Positions 29,768-41,118 are shown, counted from the stretch's first letter. The stretch: DNA of 64,000 bases from Actinomycetes bacterium (GCA_036000965.1 DASYUT010000186.1:16840-80839), one strand, 5' to 3'. A program made the numbers and translations. The notes: generated by a model not told the origin, from the letters alone.

Positions 29768-30412
29768 TCATCGCTTGATCGCCACCCTGCGCTCGATGGC
29801 GCCGAAGACGAACCCGGCCGGCAGCGTGAGGATCAGGTAGGCGACCCCGGCCCCGAGGAAGACCGGGATCGGCTGGGCGGTCGCGGTGTTCAGCTGGTCG
29901 GCCCGGTAGGTGAGTTCCGCGACCGCCACCGCGGCCGCGATCGAGGTGTTCTTGGTCAGCGCGATGAACAGGTTGGCGAGCGGGGGGACGACCGTCCGGA
30001 ACGCCTGGGGCAGCACCACCTGGCTCAGGGTCTGCCCGAAGGTGAGCCCGATCGAGCGGGCCGCCTCGGCCTGGCCCCTGGAGACCGAGTTGATCCCCGA
30101 GCGGATCGTCTCGGAGACGAACGCGCCGGTGTAGGCCGAGAAGACGATGATCGCCGAGACGAACAGGGAATAGCGGATGCCGATCTTAGGGAAACCAAAG
30201 ACGAACAGGACGATCAGGACAGGGAGGGGCGTGTTGCGCACGGTCTCGACGAAGGCGAGCCCGGCGGCCCGGGCCGGCGCGATCGGGCTGACGCGCATGA
30301 TGGCGACGACCGTGCCGATGACGAGCGCGAGCGCGTAGGACACCAGGGCGAGCTGGATGGTGACCCAGAAGCCGCTCGCGTAGTCGTCGAGATTGGACGT
30401 GATGACGTCCAA
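29768..30412 (-). CDS. gluC: Polar amino acid ABC permease, GluC type
   Basis: 214 residues, about five helices. ETVRNTPLPVLIVLFVFGFP and the EAA loop AYTGAFVSETIRSGINSVSRGQAEAARSIGL identify the HisM/GlnP permease family. The start is a TTG at 30412 with GAGGAGGATCGGG just upstream, and no nearer ATG or GTG fits; TTG starts are otherwise rare in this window. It lies 72 bases after gluB and 46 bases before gluD. Confidence 0.9.
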   Translation of the reverse strand: MDVITSNLDDYASGFWVTIQLALVSYALALVIGTVVAIMRVSPIAPARAAGLAFVETVRNTPLPVLIVLFVFGFPKIGIRYSLFVSAIIVFSAYTGAFVSETIRSGINSVSRGQAEAARSIGLTFGQTLSQVVLPQAFRTVVPPLANLFIALTKNTSIAAAVAVAELTYRADQLNTATAQPIPVFLGAGVAYLILTLPAGFVFGAIERRVAIKR

Positions 30413-30484
30413 CCCGATCCTCCTCGGTGACGAGCCTGGGCGGCGGGTGGGCCCACCGCCCAGGCACTCGGATCAGATGGTCAC

Positions 30485-31348
30485 TCAGTAGCGGTCGACC
30501 TTGGGCGGCTCGGGCGTGTTCTTCTCGACCTTGCCCGCCGTCTTCTCGAACGCCGCCTTCCAGCGGCCGTCCTGGAACATCTTCTCGAGCTCGTCGTTGA
30601 CGAAGTTGCGCAGGTCGGTCGCGCCCTTCTTCATGCCGATCCCGTACGGCTCATCGGTGAACGGCTTGCCGACCAGCTTGTAGGCCCCGCTGCTCTTGTC
30701 GATCAGCCCGAGCAGGATGACGTTGTCGGTGGTCACCGCAGCGACCCGCCCGTCGCCCAGGGCCTCGGCGCACTTGGAGTAGGTGTCGAAGAGCACGGCC
30801 TGGGCCTGCGGCGCCTTCTCCTTGAGGTTCTTCTCCGAGGTCGAGCCCTGGACCGAGCAGACCTTCTTGCCGTTCAGGTCCTCGACGCCCTTGATGGAGG
30901 TGTCGTCGCTCTTGACCATGATGTCCTGGCCGGCGATGTAGTACGGCCCGGCGAAGTCCACCACCTGCTTGCGCTTGTCGTTGATCGTGTAGGTGGCCGC
31001 GACGATGTCGACCTTGCCCTCCTGGATGAAGGGCTCGCGGTTCTTGGAGACCGTCTCGATGAACTGGATGTTGTCGCGGCTGCCGGTGATCGCCTTGGCG
31101 ATCTCCCGGGCGATCTCGGTGTCGAAGCCCTCGAGCTCCCCGGACAGGCCCTTGAGGCCGAACAGGGGCTGGTCGAACTTGGTGCCGACGATCAGCTTGC
31201 CCCTCTTCTGGATCGCCTCCATGGTCGAGCCGGCCGGCACCGACGGCTTCTCGCCGCCGCTGCCCGAGCCCGAGTCGCCGCCGCAGCCCGCGGCGGCCAT
31301 GGCCAGGACGAGCGCGACTCCCACGATCGCGATGCGTCGTCTCAGCAT
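30485..31348 (-). CDS. gluB: Glutamate/polar amino acid-binding lipoprotein
   Basis: 287 residues. The signal peptide has a lipobox (ALVLAMAAAGCGGDSG), then a Gly/Ser linker and a type 2 periplasmic-binding fold: KLIVGTKFDQPLFGLK, GFDTEIAREIAKAITG, VDIVAATYTINDKRKQVVDFAGPYY and PYGIGMKKGATDL. It captures the amino acid outside the membrane for the GluCD permease. The ATG at 31348 has GAGGAGGGAACGAC; a longer frame adds an unlikely leader. It starts 46 bases after gluA. Confidence 0.93.
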   Translation of the reverse strand: MLRRRIAIVGVALVLAMAAAGCGGDSGSGSGGEKPSVPAGSTMEAIQKRGKLIVGTKFDQPLFGLKGLSGELEGFDTEIAREIAKAITGSRDNIQFIETVSKNREPFIQEGKVDIVAATYTINDKRKQVVDFAGPYYIAGQDIMVKSDDTSIKGVEDLNGKKVCSVQGSTSEKNLKEKAPQAQAVLFDTYSKCAEALGDGRVAAVTTDNVILLGLIDKSSGAYKLVGKPFTDEPYGIGMKKGATDLRNFVNDELEKMFQDGRWKAAFEKTAGKVEKNTPEPPKVDRY

Positions 31349-31394
31349 GTCGTTCCCTCCTCGTCGATGGGGCCTGGTGTCGATGGGGACTGGT

Positions 31395-32186
31395 TCAGTG
31401 CGCAAGGATCTTGGAGAGGAAGTCGCGGGCCCGGTCGGACTCCGGCTCGCTGAAGAACCTGTCGGGCGGCGTGACCTCGACGATGCGGCCCTCGTCCATG
31501 AAGACGACCCGGCGGGCGGCGGAGCGGGCGAAGCCCATCTCGTGGGTGACGACCACCATCGTCATCCCGCTCTCGGCCAGCTCGATCATCACGTCGAGGA
31601 CCTCCTTGATCATCTCCGGGTCGAGCGCCGAGGTCGGCTCGTCGAACAGGATGACCTTGGGGTCCATGGCCAGCGCGCGCGCGATGGCCGCGCGCTGCTG
31701 CTGGCCGCCGGACAGCTCGGCCGGGTGGCGGTCGGCCTTCTCGGCGATGCCCACGCGCGCGAGCAGCTCGCGGGCGCGCGCCTCGGCCTTGGCCTTGGGC
31801 ATCTTGCGGGCCTTGATGGGACCGAGGGTCACGTTCTGGAGGACGGTCTTGTGGGCGAACAGGTTGAAGGACTGGAACACCATGCCCACGTCGGCCCGCA
31901 GCCTGGCCAACTGCTTGCCCTCCTCGGGCAGGGGCGTCCCGTCGATCTTGATCGTGCCGCTGTCGATCGTCTCGAGCCGGTTGATGCACCGGCACAGGGT
32001 CGACTTTCCCGACCCGGACGGGCCGATCACGACGACGACCTCGCCCGCCTCGACCGTGAGGTCGATGTCGTACAGCACGTGGAGCTGGCCAAAGGACTTG
32101 TTGACCTTCTCGAGGGTCACGAGCTCTGTTCCCACCGCACCGCCTTCGCTCGCCGCTCCGCTGGCCACGGATGATATGCCTGACAC
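31395..32186 (-). CDS. gluA: Polar amino acid ABC transporter ATPase
   Basis: 263 residues if started at GTG 32186, with Walker [11 protein letters not shown], signature [15 protein letters not shown], Walker [15 protein letters not shown] and [29 protein letters not shown] is typical of the GlnQ/GluA group. It powers uptake through GluCD. A GTG at 32135 ([16 protein letters not shown]) has GAAGG eight bases upstream and is nearer the family start, so the first 17 residues may not be translated. It heads the gluABCD operon. A strong hairpin upstream separates it from clpB. Confidence 0.93.
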   Translation of the reverse strand: MSGISSVASGAASEGGAVGTELVTLEKVNKSFGQLHVLYDIDLTVEAGEVVVVIGPSGSGKSTLCRCINRLETIDSGTIKIDGTPLPEEGKQLARLRADVGMVFQSFNLFAHKTVLQNVTLGPIKARKMPKAKAEARARELLARVGIAEKADRHPAELSGGQQQRAAIARALAMDPKVILFDEPTSALDPEMIKEVLDVMIELAESGMTMVVVTHEMGFARSAARRVVFMDEGRIVEVTPPDRFFSEPESDRARDFLSKILAH

Positions 32187-32232
32187 TACCGCGAAGTCCC
32201 CATCGAGAGGGCAACTGACGCGCCCGAAGACG

Positions 32233-32263
32233 CCGACGTCCGCCCCGCTTGGGCGGACGTCGG
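32233..32263 (-). terminator. Strong hairpin downstream of clpB
   Basis: A perfect 13-bp inverted repeat, CCGACGTCCGCCC at 32233-32245 and GGGCGGACGTCGG at 32251-32263, encloses a five-base loop. It lies 24 bases past the clpB stop in the direction of transcription and before the glu operon. There is no long T-run after it, which is common for terminators in high-GC actinobacteria. Confidence 0.7.
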
Positions 32264-32287
32264 ATGCGTCGGGGTGCGGCCGGCGGC

Positions 32288-34963
32288 TCAGGCCACCACG
32301 CTGGCGGCCGGCTCCCGGCTGCTGGCGAACTCGAGCCCTGTGGGGCCGGCGTCGACCGTGACGGTGTCGCCGTCGCCGATCTCGCCCGCGAGCAGGCGCT
32401 TGGCCAGCTCGTCGCCGATCGCCTTGGCGACCAGGCGGCGCAGGGGCCGGGCCCCGTAGGCCGGGTCGTAGCCGCGGTCGGTCAGCCAGGCCCGGGCGGC
32501 CGGGGTCAGGTCGAGCAGCAGCCGGCGCCCGGCCAGGCGGGCGGCCAGCCTGGCCACCTGGAGGTCGACGATCCTGGCCAGCTCCTCCCGGGTCAGCCGG
32601 TGGAAGACCAGGACCTCGTCCAGCCGGTTCAGGAACTCCGGCTTGAACGCCTCCCTGACCACGGCCATGACGCGCTCCCGGATCACCTCCTCCGGCTCGA
32701 CGACGTCGGCCTGGAACTGCGAGCCGAGGTTCGAGGTCATGATGAGCACGACGTTGGAGAAGTCCACCGTGCGACCCTGGCCGTCGGTCAGCCGGCCGTC
32801 GTCCATGACCTGCAGCAGCACGTTGAACACGTCCGGGTGGGCCTTCTCGACCTCGTCGAGCAGCACGACCGAGTACGGACGGCGCCGGACCGCCTCGGTG
32901 AGCTGGCCGCCCTCCTCGTAGCCGACGTAGCCGGGGGGCGCGCCGACCAGGCGGGCGACCGAGTGCTTCTCGCCGTACTCGCTCATGTCGATGCGGACCA
33001 TGGCCCGCTCGTCGTCGAACAGGTACGAGGCCAGGGCGCGGGCCAGCTCGGTCTTGCCGACGCCGGTGGGGCCGAGGAACAGGAACGTCCCGATCGGGCG
33101 GCCCGGCTCGCTGAGCCCGGCCCGCGAGCGCCGGATGGCGTCGGCCACCGCCGACACCGCGTCGTCCTGGCCGACCACGCGCGCGTGCAGCTCGTCCTCG
33201 AGGCGGAGGAGCTTGGCCATCTCACCCTGCATGAGCCGGGTGACCGGCACGCCGGTCCAGGCCGACACGACCTCGGCGACATCCTCGTCGTCGACCTCCT
33301 CCTTGAGCATCTTGCGGTCGCCCTGCAGCGCGAGCAGGCGCTCGTTGGCCTCGCCGAGCGCGCGCTCGAGGCCGGGGAGCACGCCGTAGCGGAGCTCGGC
33401 GGCCCGGTTCAGGTCGGCGTCCCGCTCGGCCCGGTCCAGCTCGCCCTTGGCCTCCTCGATGCGGGCCTTGGTGTCCCGGATGGTCTGGATGGCCTCCTTC
33501 TCGGCCGTCCAGTGCGCCTTCATCCCGTCGAGGGTCTCGCGCAGGCCGGCCAGCTCCTCCTCGAGCTTGGCCAGCCGCTCCTGGGAGGCGGGGTCGGTCT
33601 CCTTGCGGAGCGCGGCCCGCTCGATCTCGAGCTGCTTGGCGCGGCGCTCGAGCACGTCGACCTCGACCGGCATCGAGTCGATCTCGATGCGCAGGCGGCT
33701 GGCGGCCTCGTCGACGAGGTCGATCGCCTTGTCGGGCAGGAAGCGGCCGGTCACGTACCGGTCGGAGAGGACCGCGGCGGCCACCAGGGCGGAGTCCTGG
33801 ATGCGGACGCCGTGGTGGACCTCGTAGCGCTCCTTCAGGCCGCGCAGGATGGCGATGGTGTCCTGCACGCTCGGCTCGCCCACGAACACCGGCTGGAACC
33901 GGCGCTCGAGGGCCGCGTCCTTCTCGATGTGCTTGCGGTACTCGTCGAGGGTGGTGGCGCCGACCATGCGCAGCTCCCCCCGGGCCAGCATCGGCTTGAG
34001 CATGTTGCCGGCGTCCATGGCGCCCTCGGCCGCGCCGGCCCCGACGACCGTGTGGAGTTCGTCGATGAAGGTGATGACCTCACCGTCGGACTCGCGGATC
34101 TCGTCGAGGACCGCCTTGAGCCGCTCCTCGAACTCGCCGCGGAACTTCGAGCCGGCCACCATCGCGCCGAGGTCGAGGGAGACGATGCGCTTGTCCTTCA
34201 GGGACTCCGGCACGTCTCCGGCCACGACCCGCTGGGCCAGCCCCTCGACGATGGCGGTCTTGCCCACGCCGGGCTCGCCGATCAGCACCGGGTTGTTCTT
34301 GGTCCGCCGGCTGAGCACCTGGACGACCCGGCGCACCTCGTCGTCGCGGCCGATCACCGGGTCGAGCCTGCCCGAGCGGGCCAGGTCGGTGAGGTCGCGG
34401 CTGAAGCGCTCCAGCGCCTGGTACTTCGACTCGGGGTCCTGGTCGGTGACCCGCTTGGAGCCCCGGACCTCGGTGAGCGCGGCCAGGATCGACTCCCTGG
34501 TCACCCCGGCCTCGGTCAGCAGCTTGGCTGCCGTGCTCTTCGGCGTTGCGCCCGCCGGGCGCCCGGCGCTCTTCGGCGTTGCGCCCCCCGGGCGCCCGTC
34601 AATCTCGCTGCCGGTGGCCAGGCCGAGCAGGAGATGCTCGGTGGAGACGTACTGGTCGCCGAGGCTGGAGGCCTCCTTGCGGGCCCGCTCGATCAGCCGG
34701 GCCGTCTGGGGCGACAGCGCGGTGTCCTGCTCCGGGCCGTAGACCTTCGGGATCCGGTCGAGGGCCTCCTGGGCCCGCGCGCGCAGCGCCCCCGGGTCGG
34801 CCCCGGCCCGGCGGACGACCGGGAAGACGATCCCGTCCGGATCCGACAGGAGCGCGACCAGCAGGTGCTCGGGCTCGATCCGCTGGTGGTCGCCTGCCCG
34901 TGCGGTGCGCTGGGCGGTCGCCAGTGCCTCCTGGGCCCGCAGCGTGAACGCGTTGACATCCAT
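32288..34963 (-). CDS. clpB: ATP-dependent disaggregase ClpB
   Basis: 891 residues. ClpB works with DnaK to dissolve protein aggregates after heat stress. The N domain (1-150) is followed by NBD1 with Walker A GEPGVGKT (229-236) and Walker [10 protein letters not shown]. Next comes the coiled-coil middle domain (for example [25 protein letters not shown] region) and NBD2 with [14 protein letters not shown]. An in-frame duplication gives [11 protein letters not shown] / [11 protein letters not shown] at residues 123-144, between the N domain repeats and the linker; this insert is not part of known ClpB architecture. The ATG at 34963 follows GAGGTAGGA. It is next to hspR but separated by 205 bp holding a repeat array that likely contains its control region. 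Confidence 0.97.
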   Translation of the reverse strand: MDVNAFTLRAQEALATAQRTARAGDHQRIEPEHLLVALLSDPDGIVFPVVRRAGADPGALRARAQEALDRIPKVYGPEQDTALSPQTARLIERARKEASSLGDQYVSTEHLLLGLATGSEIDGRPGGATPKSAGRPAGATPKSTAAKLLTEAGVTRESILAALTEVRGSKRVTDQDPESKYQALERFSRDLTDLARSGRLDPVIGRDDEVRRVVQVLSRRTKNNPVLIGEPGVGKTAIVEGLAQRVVAGDVPESLKDKRIVSLDLGAMVAGSKFRGEFEERLKAVLDEIRESDGEVITFIDELHTVVGAGAAEGAMDAGNMLKPMLARGELRMVGATTLDEYRKHIEKDAALERRFQPVFVGEPSVQDTIAILRGLKERYEVHHGVRIQDSALVAAAVLSDRYVTGRFLPDKAIDLVDEAASRLRIEIDSMPVEVDVLERRAKQLEIERAALRKETDPASQERLAKLEEELAGLRETLDGMKAHWTAEKEAIQTIRDTKARIEEAKGELDRAERDADLNRAAELRYGVLPGLERALGEANERLLALQGDRKMLKEEVDDEDVAEVVSAWTGVPVTRLMQGEMAKLLRLEDELHARVVGQDDAVSAVADAIRRSRAGLSEPGRPIGTFLFLGPTGVGKTELARALASYLFDDERAMVRIDMSEYGEKHSVARLVGAPPGYVGYEEGGQLTEAVRRRPYSVVLLDEVEKAHPDVFNVLLQVMDDGRLTDGQGRTVDFSNVVLIMTSNLGSQFQADVVEPEEVIRERVMAVVREAFKPEFLNRLDEVLVFHRLTREELARIVDLQVARLAARLAGRRLLLDLTPAARAWLTDRGYDPAYGARPLRRLVAKAIGDELAKRLLAGEIGDGDTVTVDAGPTGLEFASSREPAASVVA
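34535..34598. repeat. 33-bp in-frame duplication inside clpB
   Basis: A 31-bp segment at 34535-34565 recurs at 34568-34598, period 33 bp, with one or two differences. It codes for the doubled 11-residue unit GRP[AG]GATPKS[AT] in the ClpB N-terminal domain, on the minus strand. Confidence 0.9.
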
Positions 34964-35021
34964 TGTCGCTCTCAGTCCTACCTCATGTGCTCGTCTCCGT
35001 GGCTACCTCACGGAATCCCTG

Positions 35022-35142
35022 CGTTTGGTACGGTTATGTTTGCTACGGTTCCGGCCGTACAACTGTGTTTGCTACGGTGCAAGCCGTATGAGTGTGTTCG
35101 GCACGGTTCAAGTTGTGTTTGGTACGGTTCAGGCAGTACAAC
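35022..35142. repeat. Five-unit repeat array upstream of clpB, probable operator region
   Basis: Units based on TGTTTG[CG]TACGGTTC occur at 35023-35036 (partial), 35037-35065, 35066-35094, 35095-35115 (short) and 35116-35142. Units 2 and 3 are 29 bp head to tail. Units 2, 3 and 5 continue into GCCGTA or a close variant, so they contain an imperfect palindrome TACGGTTCNNGCCGTA. On the minus strand TTGTAC (35057-35062) and CATAAC (35033-35038), 18 bases apart, could be the clpB promoter inside the array. I see no HspR-type HAIR element here. The AT content is above that of the surroundings. Confidence 0.82.
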
Positions 35143-35168
35143 GTCGTAGGAGCTCCGTATAGTCCCGG

Positions 35169-35594
35169 TCAGTGGATCGTGTGTCGCTCTTCGGGTGGCT
35201 CGTAGCGGACGATCGCGGACGAGTACGGGACCAGGTCCCGCCGGGCGGCCCGGCGGACCCTCTCCAGCTCCTGCCGGTGGCGGCGGGCCTGGAGCGCGAG
35301 ATCGGCCTCGAGCTGCGCGTTGCGGGCCTCGAGCCGGTCGATCTCCTCGGTCAGCTCGATGACCCGCTGCACGCCGGCAAGGTTGACGCCCTTGTGGGTC
35401 AGCTCCTGGATCTCGCGCAGCCGCTCGATGTCACGCTCGGAGTAGCGGCGCGAGTTCGACGTGGTCCGCTTGGGCCGGACCAGTCCCTTGCGCTCGTAGA
35501 TCCGCAGCGTCTGCGGGTGCACGCCGGCCAGCTCGGCCGCCACCGAGATGACGAAGACGGCCCGCTCGTCCAGACGCTTCGGTCGATCGGCCAT
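35169..35594 (-). CDS. hspR: Heat-shock repressor HspR, MerR family
   Basis: 141 residues. The MerR-type DNA-binding domain is at about 14-80: [29 protein letters not shown], then [33 protein letters not shown]. These match HspR, which represses dnaK and clpB operons by binding HAIR inverted repeats and uses DnaK as co-repressor. A coiled-coil segment ([19 protein letters not shown]) follows. It is last in the dnaK-hsp20-grpE-dnaJ-hspR run, 27 bases after dnaJ. A HAIR-like site overlaps the dnaK promoter, so autoregulation is likely. Confidence 0.95.
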   Translation of the reverse strand: MADRPKRLDERAVFVISVAAELAGVHPQTLRIYERKGLVRPKRTTSNSRRYSERDIERLREIQELTHKGVNLAGVQRVIELTEEIDRLEARNAQLEADLALQARRHRQELERVRRAARRDLVPYSSAIVRYEPPEERHTIH

Positions 35595-35621
35595 GGCGCT
35601 CCACCCCTCACAGCGTTGCGC

Positions 35622-36770
35622 TCACTCCACGCCGAGGTGCGCCCTCGGCGTGGCGTCCGACAGCGACGCGAACTCGCGCAGGAGGTCACGCTCCTTGCGC
35701 GAGAGCTTCTCGGGGACCGCGACCTGGACGGTGACCAGCAGGTCGCCACCGGACCTGCGCCCGTTGGGCGAGCCGGGCACGCCACGTCCCTTGACCCGGA
35801 AGGTCCGCCCGTTCTGGGTTCCTGACGGCACCTTCAGGGTCACCGGGCCGTCCAGCGTCGGGACCTTCAGCTCGGCCCCGAGGGCGGCCTCGGCGAAGGT
35901 GACTGGGACGTTGACGGTCAGGTCCTGCCCCTGGCGCCCGAACAGCGGGTGCGGCTGCACCTGTACCTTGACGATCACGTCGCCGGCGGGCGCCCCGGCC
36001 TGGCCGGGCTCTCCCTGCCCCTTGAGCCGGATGGTGGCGCTGTCGTTCACGCCGGCGGGGATGCGGACCTTGAGCGTGCGGGTGCGGACCTCGGTGCCGC
36101 GGCCCTGGCAGGTCGGGCAGGGGTCGTCGATCACGGTGCCGCGGCCCTGGCAGGTCGGGCACGGGCTCGACAGTCCGAACAGCCCCTGGTCGCGGGTTAC
36201 CGTGCCGCGGCCGTTACACGTGGAACATGGCTTCGGCAGGGTGCCCGGCCGGGCTCCGGACCCGTGGCAGGTGGAGCAGGCGGCCGGGCCGGTCAGGTTG
36301 AGAGAGATGGTGCCGCCGCGGACCGACTCCTCGAAGCCGAGGGTGAGCTTGGCGTCGACGTCGCGGCCCCGGCGAGCCGCCTGCTGGGTGCGGCCCGCAC
36401 CGCCGAACAGGTTGCCGAACAGGCCCCCGAGACCGCCGAAGTCGCCCAGGTCGTCGACCCGGACCCGCTGGCCGCCGGGGAATCCGCCACCCGGGAAGCC
36501 GCCGCCGAAGCTGCCGGGACCGAACGCGCCCGAGCCGAGCAGCCGCCGGGCCTCGTCGTACTCGGCCCGCTTCTTCGGGTCGGACAGGACGCTGTAGGCC
36601 CTGCCCACCTCCTTGAAGCGCTCCTCGGCCGTGCGGTCACCGGGGCTGGCGTCCGGGTGCAGCTTCTGGGCGAGCTTGCGGTACGCCTTCTTGATGTCGG
36701 CGGGCGAGGCGTCCTTGGGTACGCCGAGCACGGCGTAGAAGTCCTTCTCGAAGTACTCCGGGTTGTTCAC
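35622..36770 (-). CDS. dnaJ: Chaperone DnaJ (Hsp40), type I
   Basis: 382 residues: J domain with HPD motif ([32 protein letters not shown] in full, of which [13 protein letters not shown] shows HPD), a Gly/Phe-rich linker, and the four-repeat zinc-binding region [32 protein letters not shown]. The C-terminal substrate-binding domain follows ([19 protein letters not shown]). It stimulates DnaK ATPase activity. The DNA of zinc repeats 3 and 4 is itself a near-identical duplication. It lies 74 bases after grpE and precedes hspR. Confidence 0.96.
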   Translation of the reverse strand: MNNPEYFEKDFYAVLGVPKDASPADIKKAYRKLAQKLHPDASPGDRTAEERFKEVGRAYSVLSDPKKRAEYDEARRLLGSGAFGPGSFGGGFPGGGFPGGQRVRVDDLGDFGGLGGLFGNLFGGAGRTQQAARRGRDVDAKLTLGFEESVRGGTISLNLTGPAACSTCHGSGARPGTLPKPCSTCNGRGTVTRDQGLFGLSSPCPTCQGRGTVIDDPCPTCQGRGTEVRTRTLKVRIPAGVNDSATIRLKGQGEPGQAGAPAGDVIVKVQVQPHPLFGRQGQDLTVNVPVTFAEAALGAELKVPTLDGPVTLKVPSGTQNGRTFRVKGRGVPGSPNGRRSGGDLLVTVQVAVPEKLSRKERDLLREFASLSDATPRAHLGVE

Positions 36771-36844
36771 GTTCTTCGCTCTTTCCTCCGGGTCTCGTCC
36801 TGCAGCCCCCAGCCCGTGGGCCTGCCTCGAAGCCCCGGGATCCT

Positions 36845-37648
36845 CTATCTGGCCACCTTCACCATGGCGGGACGGAGCACCTTGCCCTGGAGCTCGTAGC
36901 CCGTCCGCACGACGTCGACCACGGTGCCCGGCTCGGCGCCCTCCTCCTCGACCGCGACGACCGCCTCGTGGCGCTCGGGGTCGAACGGCTTGCCCTCGGC
37001 CTCGATGCGGGAGAGCCCCTCGCCGCGGAGCACCTCCTGCAGCTCGCCGAAGACCATCTCGACCCCCTTGAGCATGCTGCGGTCGAAGTCCCGAGACTGC
37101 TCGGCGTGGGAGATGGCGAGCTCGAAGTTGTCCAGCACGGGCAGCAGCCTGGAGACGAGCGCCTGGGAGGCGGAGGCCATCCGCGCCGTCTGCTCGCGCA
37201 GCATCCGTTTGCGGTAGTTGTCGAACTCCGCCTGCAGCCGGCGCAGGTCGTTGAGGTAGCCGACCGCCTCGGCACGGACGCCGGCGAGGTCGGCCTCGAT
37301 CGTCTGGCTCTGCTCGGCGGCGGTCCGGCCATCCGGCTCCTTGTCGGCGGAGCCAGCCCCGGCGTCGACGCGCTGGTCCGGCTCGACCGGCTCCTCGTCG
37401 GCCGGCGGGTCACTGGCCTTCGGCTTGCCAGCGGCTGCCGCTCCGGCAGCATTGGCTACCGGCTCCCCGGAGACCGGCGCGCGGTCGGCCGCCACCGCGA
37501 CCTCGTCGTCGGGAGCCGCGCCACTGGCGCCGTTCCCGTCCGCCGCCGCTCCCGTGCCGCCGGCCCGGGCCGTGCTCCGCTGGTGCTCCTCGCGCGGGAG
37601 CCTCTTCCTGGTCACGTCGTCCACTTCCTGCTCGGTGTCCTTCTGCAC
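36845..37648 (-). CDS. grpE: Nucleotide exchange factor GrpE
   Basis: 267 residues, longer than the usual 180-220. Residues 1-110 are an Ala/Gly/Glu/Asp-rich disordered leader. The GrpE coiled coil and head follow: [19 protein letters not shown], then [33 protein letters not shown] and the C-terminal [17 protein letters not shown]. It exchanges ADP on DnaK. The GTG at 37648 has GGGGGACAACAC upstream; shorter starts inside the leader are possible. It is 138 bases after hsp20, with a strong hairpin between. Confidence 0.95.
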   Translation of the reverse strand: MQKDTEQEVDDVTRKRLPREEHQRSTARAGGTGAAADGNGASGAAPDDEVAVAADRAPVSGEPVANAAGAAAAGKPKASDPPADEEPVEPDQRVDAGAGSADKEPDGRTAAEQSQTIEADLAGVRAEAVGYLNDLRRLQAEFDNYRKRMLREQTARMASASQALVSRLLPVLDNFELAISHAEQSRDFDRSMLKGVEMVFGELQEVLRGEGLSRIEAEGKPFDPERHEAVVAVEEEGAEPGTVVDVVRTGYELQGKVLRPAMVKVAR

Positions 37649-37730
37649 GTGTTGTCCCCCTTCAAAGACCGGTGAGAGCGCCCCCGGCCCGGTTGCCCCG
37701 GCCGGCGTACGCGCTCACCGCTCCCGTGGG

Positions 37731-37760
37731 GGAGAGGGGAGGCATCCGCCCCCCCTCTCC
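37731..37760 (-). terminator. Strong hairpin between hsp20 and grpE
   Basis: A 13-bp stem with one mismatch pairs 37731-37743 with 37748-37760 around the tetraloop ATCC (left arm GGAGAGGGGAGGC). It lies 27 bases past the hsp20 stop in the direction of transcription. No T-run follows, so it may attenuate transcription or protect or process the mRNA between the dnaK-hsp20 part and the grpE-dnaJ-hspR part. Confidence 0.6.
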
Positions 37761-37786
37761 TGAACCTGCTCCGACGGTCGGCGCTG

Positions 37787-38284
37787 CTACTGCGAGCTGC
37801 TGGTGCTGACGCCCTCCACCGGCTGGCGGCCGGGGCGGATCTCGATCTTCTTGGGCTTGGCCTCCTCGGCCTTGGGCACGACCACCTGCAGCAGCCCGTT
37901 CTCGAACGACGCCTCGATCTCGTTCGCCCGCACCCGGCTCGGCAGGGTGATCGAGCGGCGGAACGCGCCGTAGCGGCGCTCGACGCGGTGGAACTGCTGC
38001 TGCCCGGAGGAGTCGGCGGTGAGCTGCCGCTCACCCTGGATGGTCAGCAGGCCGTCCTCGAGGGTGATCTCGAGGTCCTCGGCCTTGACCCCGGGCACCT
38101 CGACGGTGACCAGGTAGGCGTCCTTGCGCTCGGAGATGTCGAGCGCCGGTGCCCACATCCGGGTGCTGGCCTCGCTGCCCTGCCGGCCGGAGGGCTGCCC
38201 CATGGCCCGGCCGAAGAGCTGGTTCATCTCGTCCTGGATCGAAAGCAGGTCCTGGAACGGGTCCCACCGCGAGACGTTGGCCAT
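37787..38284 (-). CDS. Small heat-shock protein, Hsp20 family
   Basis: 165 residues. The alpha-crystallin domain is at about 45-140 (ISERKDAYLVTVEVPGVKAEDLEITLEDG ... VERRYGAFRRSITLP ... NGLLQVVVPKAEE). The N-terminal MANVSRWDPFQDLLSIQDEMNQLF pattern and the GLL.V.VPK end are standard. It holds unfolding proteins for DnaK/ClpB. The ATG at 38284 has AAGGAGG. Its place between dnaK and grpE is unusual: actinobacterial operons normally run dnaK-grpE-dnaJ-hspR directly. It lies 118 bases after dnaK. Confidence 0.94.
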   Translation of the reverse strand: MANVSRWDPFQDLLSIQDEMNQLFGRAMGQPSGRQGSEASTRMWAPALDISERKDAYLVTVEVPGVKAEDLEITLEDGLLTIQGERQLTADSSGQQQFHRVERRYGAFRRSITLPSRVRANEIEASFENGLLQVVVPKAEEAKPKKIEIRPGRQPVEGVSTSSSQ

Positions 38285-38378
38285 GACATGCCTCCTTCTT
38301 CCCTCTTGGGGCCATGCCAGCCCCGACCTCGGACCTGGCCCGGCCCTTCCGGGCCAGGTCCACCGACCTCTGTGCCGC

Positions 38379-38402
38379 GCCCGGGATCAGGGGAGCCCGG
38401 GA

Positions 38403-38407
<5 letters not shown>
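38379..38407. repeat. Short direct repeat over the dnaK stop codon
   Basis: GCCCGGGATCAGG occurs at 38379-38391 and 38395-38407. The dnaK stop (minus-strand TGA at 38403-38405) lies in the second copy. The 16-bp period is out of frame, so the copy downstream in transcription would not act as an in-frame second stop. Confidence 0.8.
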
Positions 38408-40316
<1,909 letters not shown>

Positions 40317-40337
40317 CTCATCACCTCAAGAACTTGC

Positions 40338-40410
40338 TTCGGAGGCACGCCTCGGCGTGCCGATCGGGACACAGATTCGGAGGCACGCCTCGGCGTGCCG
40401 AACGGGACAC
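40338..40410. repeat. Two 35-bp hairpin repeats in the dnaK leader
   Basis: A 35-bp unit at 40338-40372 recurs at 40376-40410 (period 38 bp) with one or two differences. Each contains the palindrome GGCACGCCTCGGCGTGCC (40344-40361 and 40382-40399), which folds into a hairpin. Both lie between the predicted transcription start and the dnaK ATG, so they would form tandem stem-loops in the 5' untranslated RNA. Confidence 0.88.
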
Positions 40411-40457
40411 GGAAGCTGGACACTTGCGCGGCCGGCCGTCCCGGCCGCTTGCTCGAC

Positions 40458-40487
40458 AAGATAGGAGGTTGAGCCAGAGGTTGTCAA
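40458..40487 (-). promoter_or_regulatory. dnaK promoter
   Basis: On the minus strand a consensus -35 TTGACA (40482-40487) and a -10 TATCTT (40458-40463) are separated by 18 bases. The expected start near 40451 gives a leader of about 135 bases to the dnaK ATG at 40316. It is the clearest sigma-70-type promoter in the window. Confidence 0.8.
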
Positions 40488-40488
40488 G
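40468..40488 (-). promoter_or_regulatory. HAIR-like HspR operator overlapping the dnaK promoter
   Basis: CTTGACA, seven bases, then GCTCAAC resembles the HAIR consensus CTTGAGT-N7-ACTCAAG at ten of fourteen fixed positions with the right spacing. It covers the -35 box and part of the spacer, which fits repression by HspR. A second, perfect inverted repeat, AAGTGGT-N4-ACCACTT, lies just upstream at 40490-40507, and CTTG-N5-CAAG lies at 40448-40460. Confidence 0.6.
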
Positions 40489-40530
40489 CAAGTGGTATTA
40501 ACCACTTTATGTTGCCTCTGACCAGGTCGT

Positions 40531-41070
40531 TTAGGTCACGACAGGGAGGCGTTCGGGGTTGCGCGGGACCACCTGGCTCCCCTCGCGCACCCTGGCGGCC
40601 GTGAGCGCGCCGGCTGCCAGCTCGACCGCATACCGGTAGGAGTGGTCCGGACCGTACACCGGGCACGGGTCGGCCGTGCACGGCGTCATCTCCCGCACCG
40701 CCACCACCCGGCCGTCGCCCGCGACGAACGCGATCGACAGAGGCACGAGGGTGTCCTTCATCCAGAACGCCGCCGTGGTGTCGGCCGGGAAGAGGAAGAC
40801 CATACCGGTCCCCGCGGGCACCCGGGTCCGCCCCATGAGGCCGCGGTCCCTGGCCGCCGGGCTGGCCGCGACCTCGAGCCGCACCGCCACCGCTGGGCGC
40901 CCCTCGCCGCGCAGCAGGTACTCGGCCACGACCGGCTGCCCTCCGGACGGGGGCGTGCCCTGCGTGGCCGGCCGCCCGGTCGAGCGGGCCAGCACGACCA
41001 CCATCCCGGCGCCGGCCAGCAGCAGCACGCCGGCCAGCAGCAGGGGGAGCCGGCCCCGGACCCGTTCCAT
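40531..41070 (-). CDS. DUF192 protein, membrane-anchored
   Basis: 179 residues. An N-terminal helix (about 8-28, [21 protein letters not shown]) anchors or exports it. The DUF192 domain follows: [49 protein letters not shown] and [24 protein letters not shown]192 proteins are small beta-barrel proteins of unclear function. Two cysteines in [11 protein letters not shown] could form a disulfide outside the cell. The start is the ATG at 41070; the Shine-Dalgarno sequence is weak (TAGGCTGG). It is divergent from dnaK in the sense that both lie on the minus strand with the dnaK promoter region downstream of this gene. Confidence 0.85.
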   Translation of the reverse strand: MERVRGRLPLLLAGVLLLAGAGMVVVLARSTGRPATQGTPPSGGQPVVAEYLLRGEGRPAVAVRLEVAASPAARDRGLMGRTRVPAGTGMVFLFPADTTAAFWMKDTLVPLSIAFVAGDGRVVAVREMTPCTADPCPVYGPDHSYRYAVELAAGALTAARVREGSQVVPRNPERLPVVT

Positions 41071-41118
41071 GCCGGCCAGCCTACTGCCCAGCCACGCGTG
41101 GCGGCGGCGACGGAGGTG

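Noticed and set aside
32249..35149. Long plus-strand frame opposite clpB
   Set aside because: Antisense shadow of clpB; no ribosome-binding site, no recognisable domain.
34905..35162. Frame through the clpB-upstream array
   Set aside because: It overlaps the clpB start and the repeat units; the repeat period (29 bp) is out of frame, which argues against coding.
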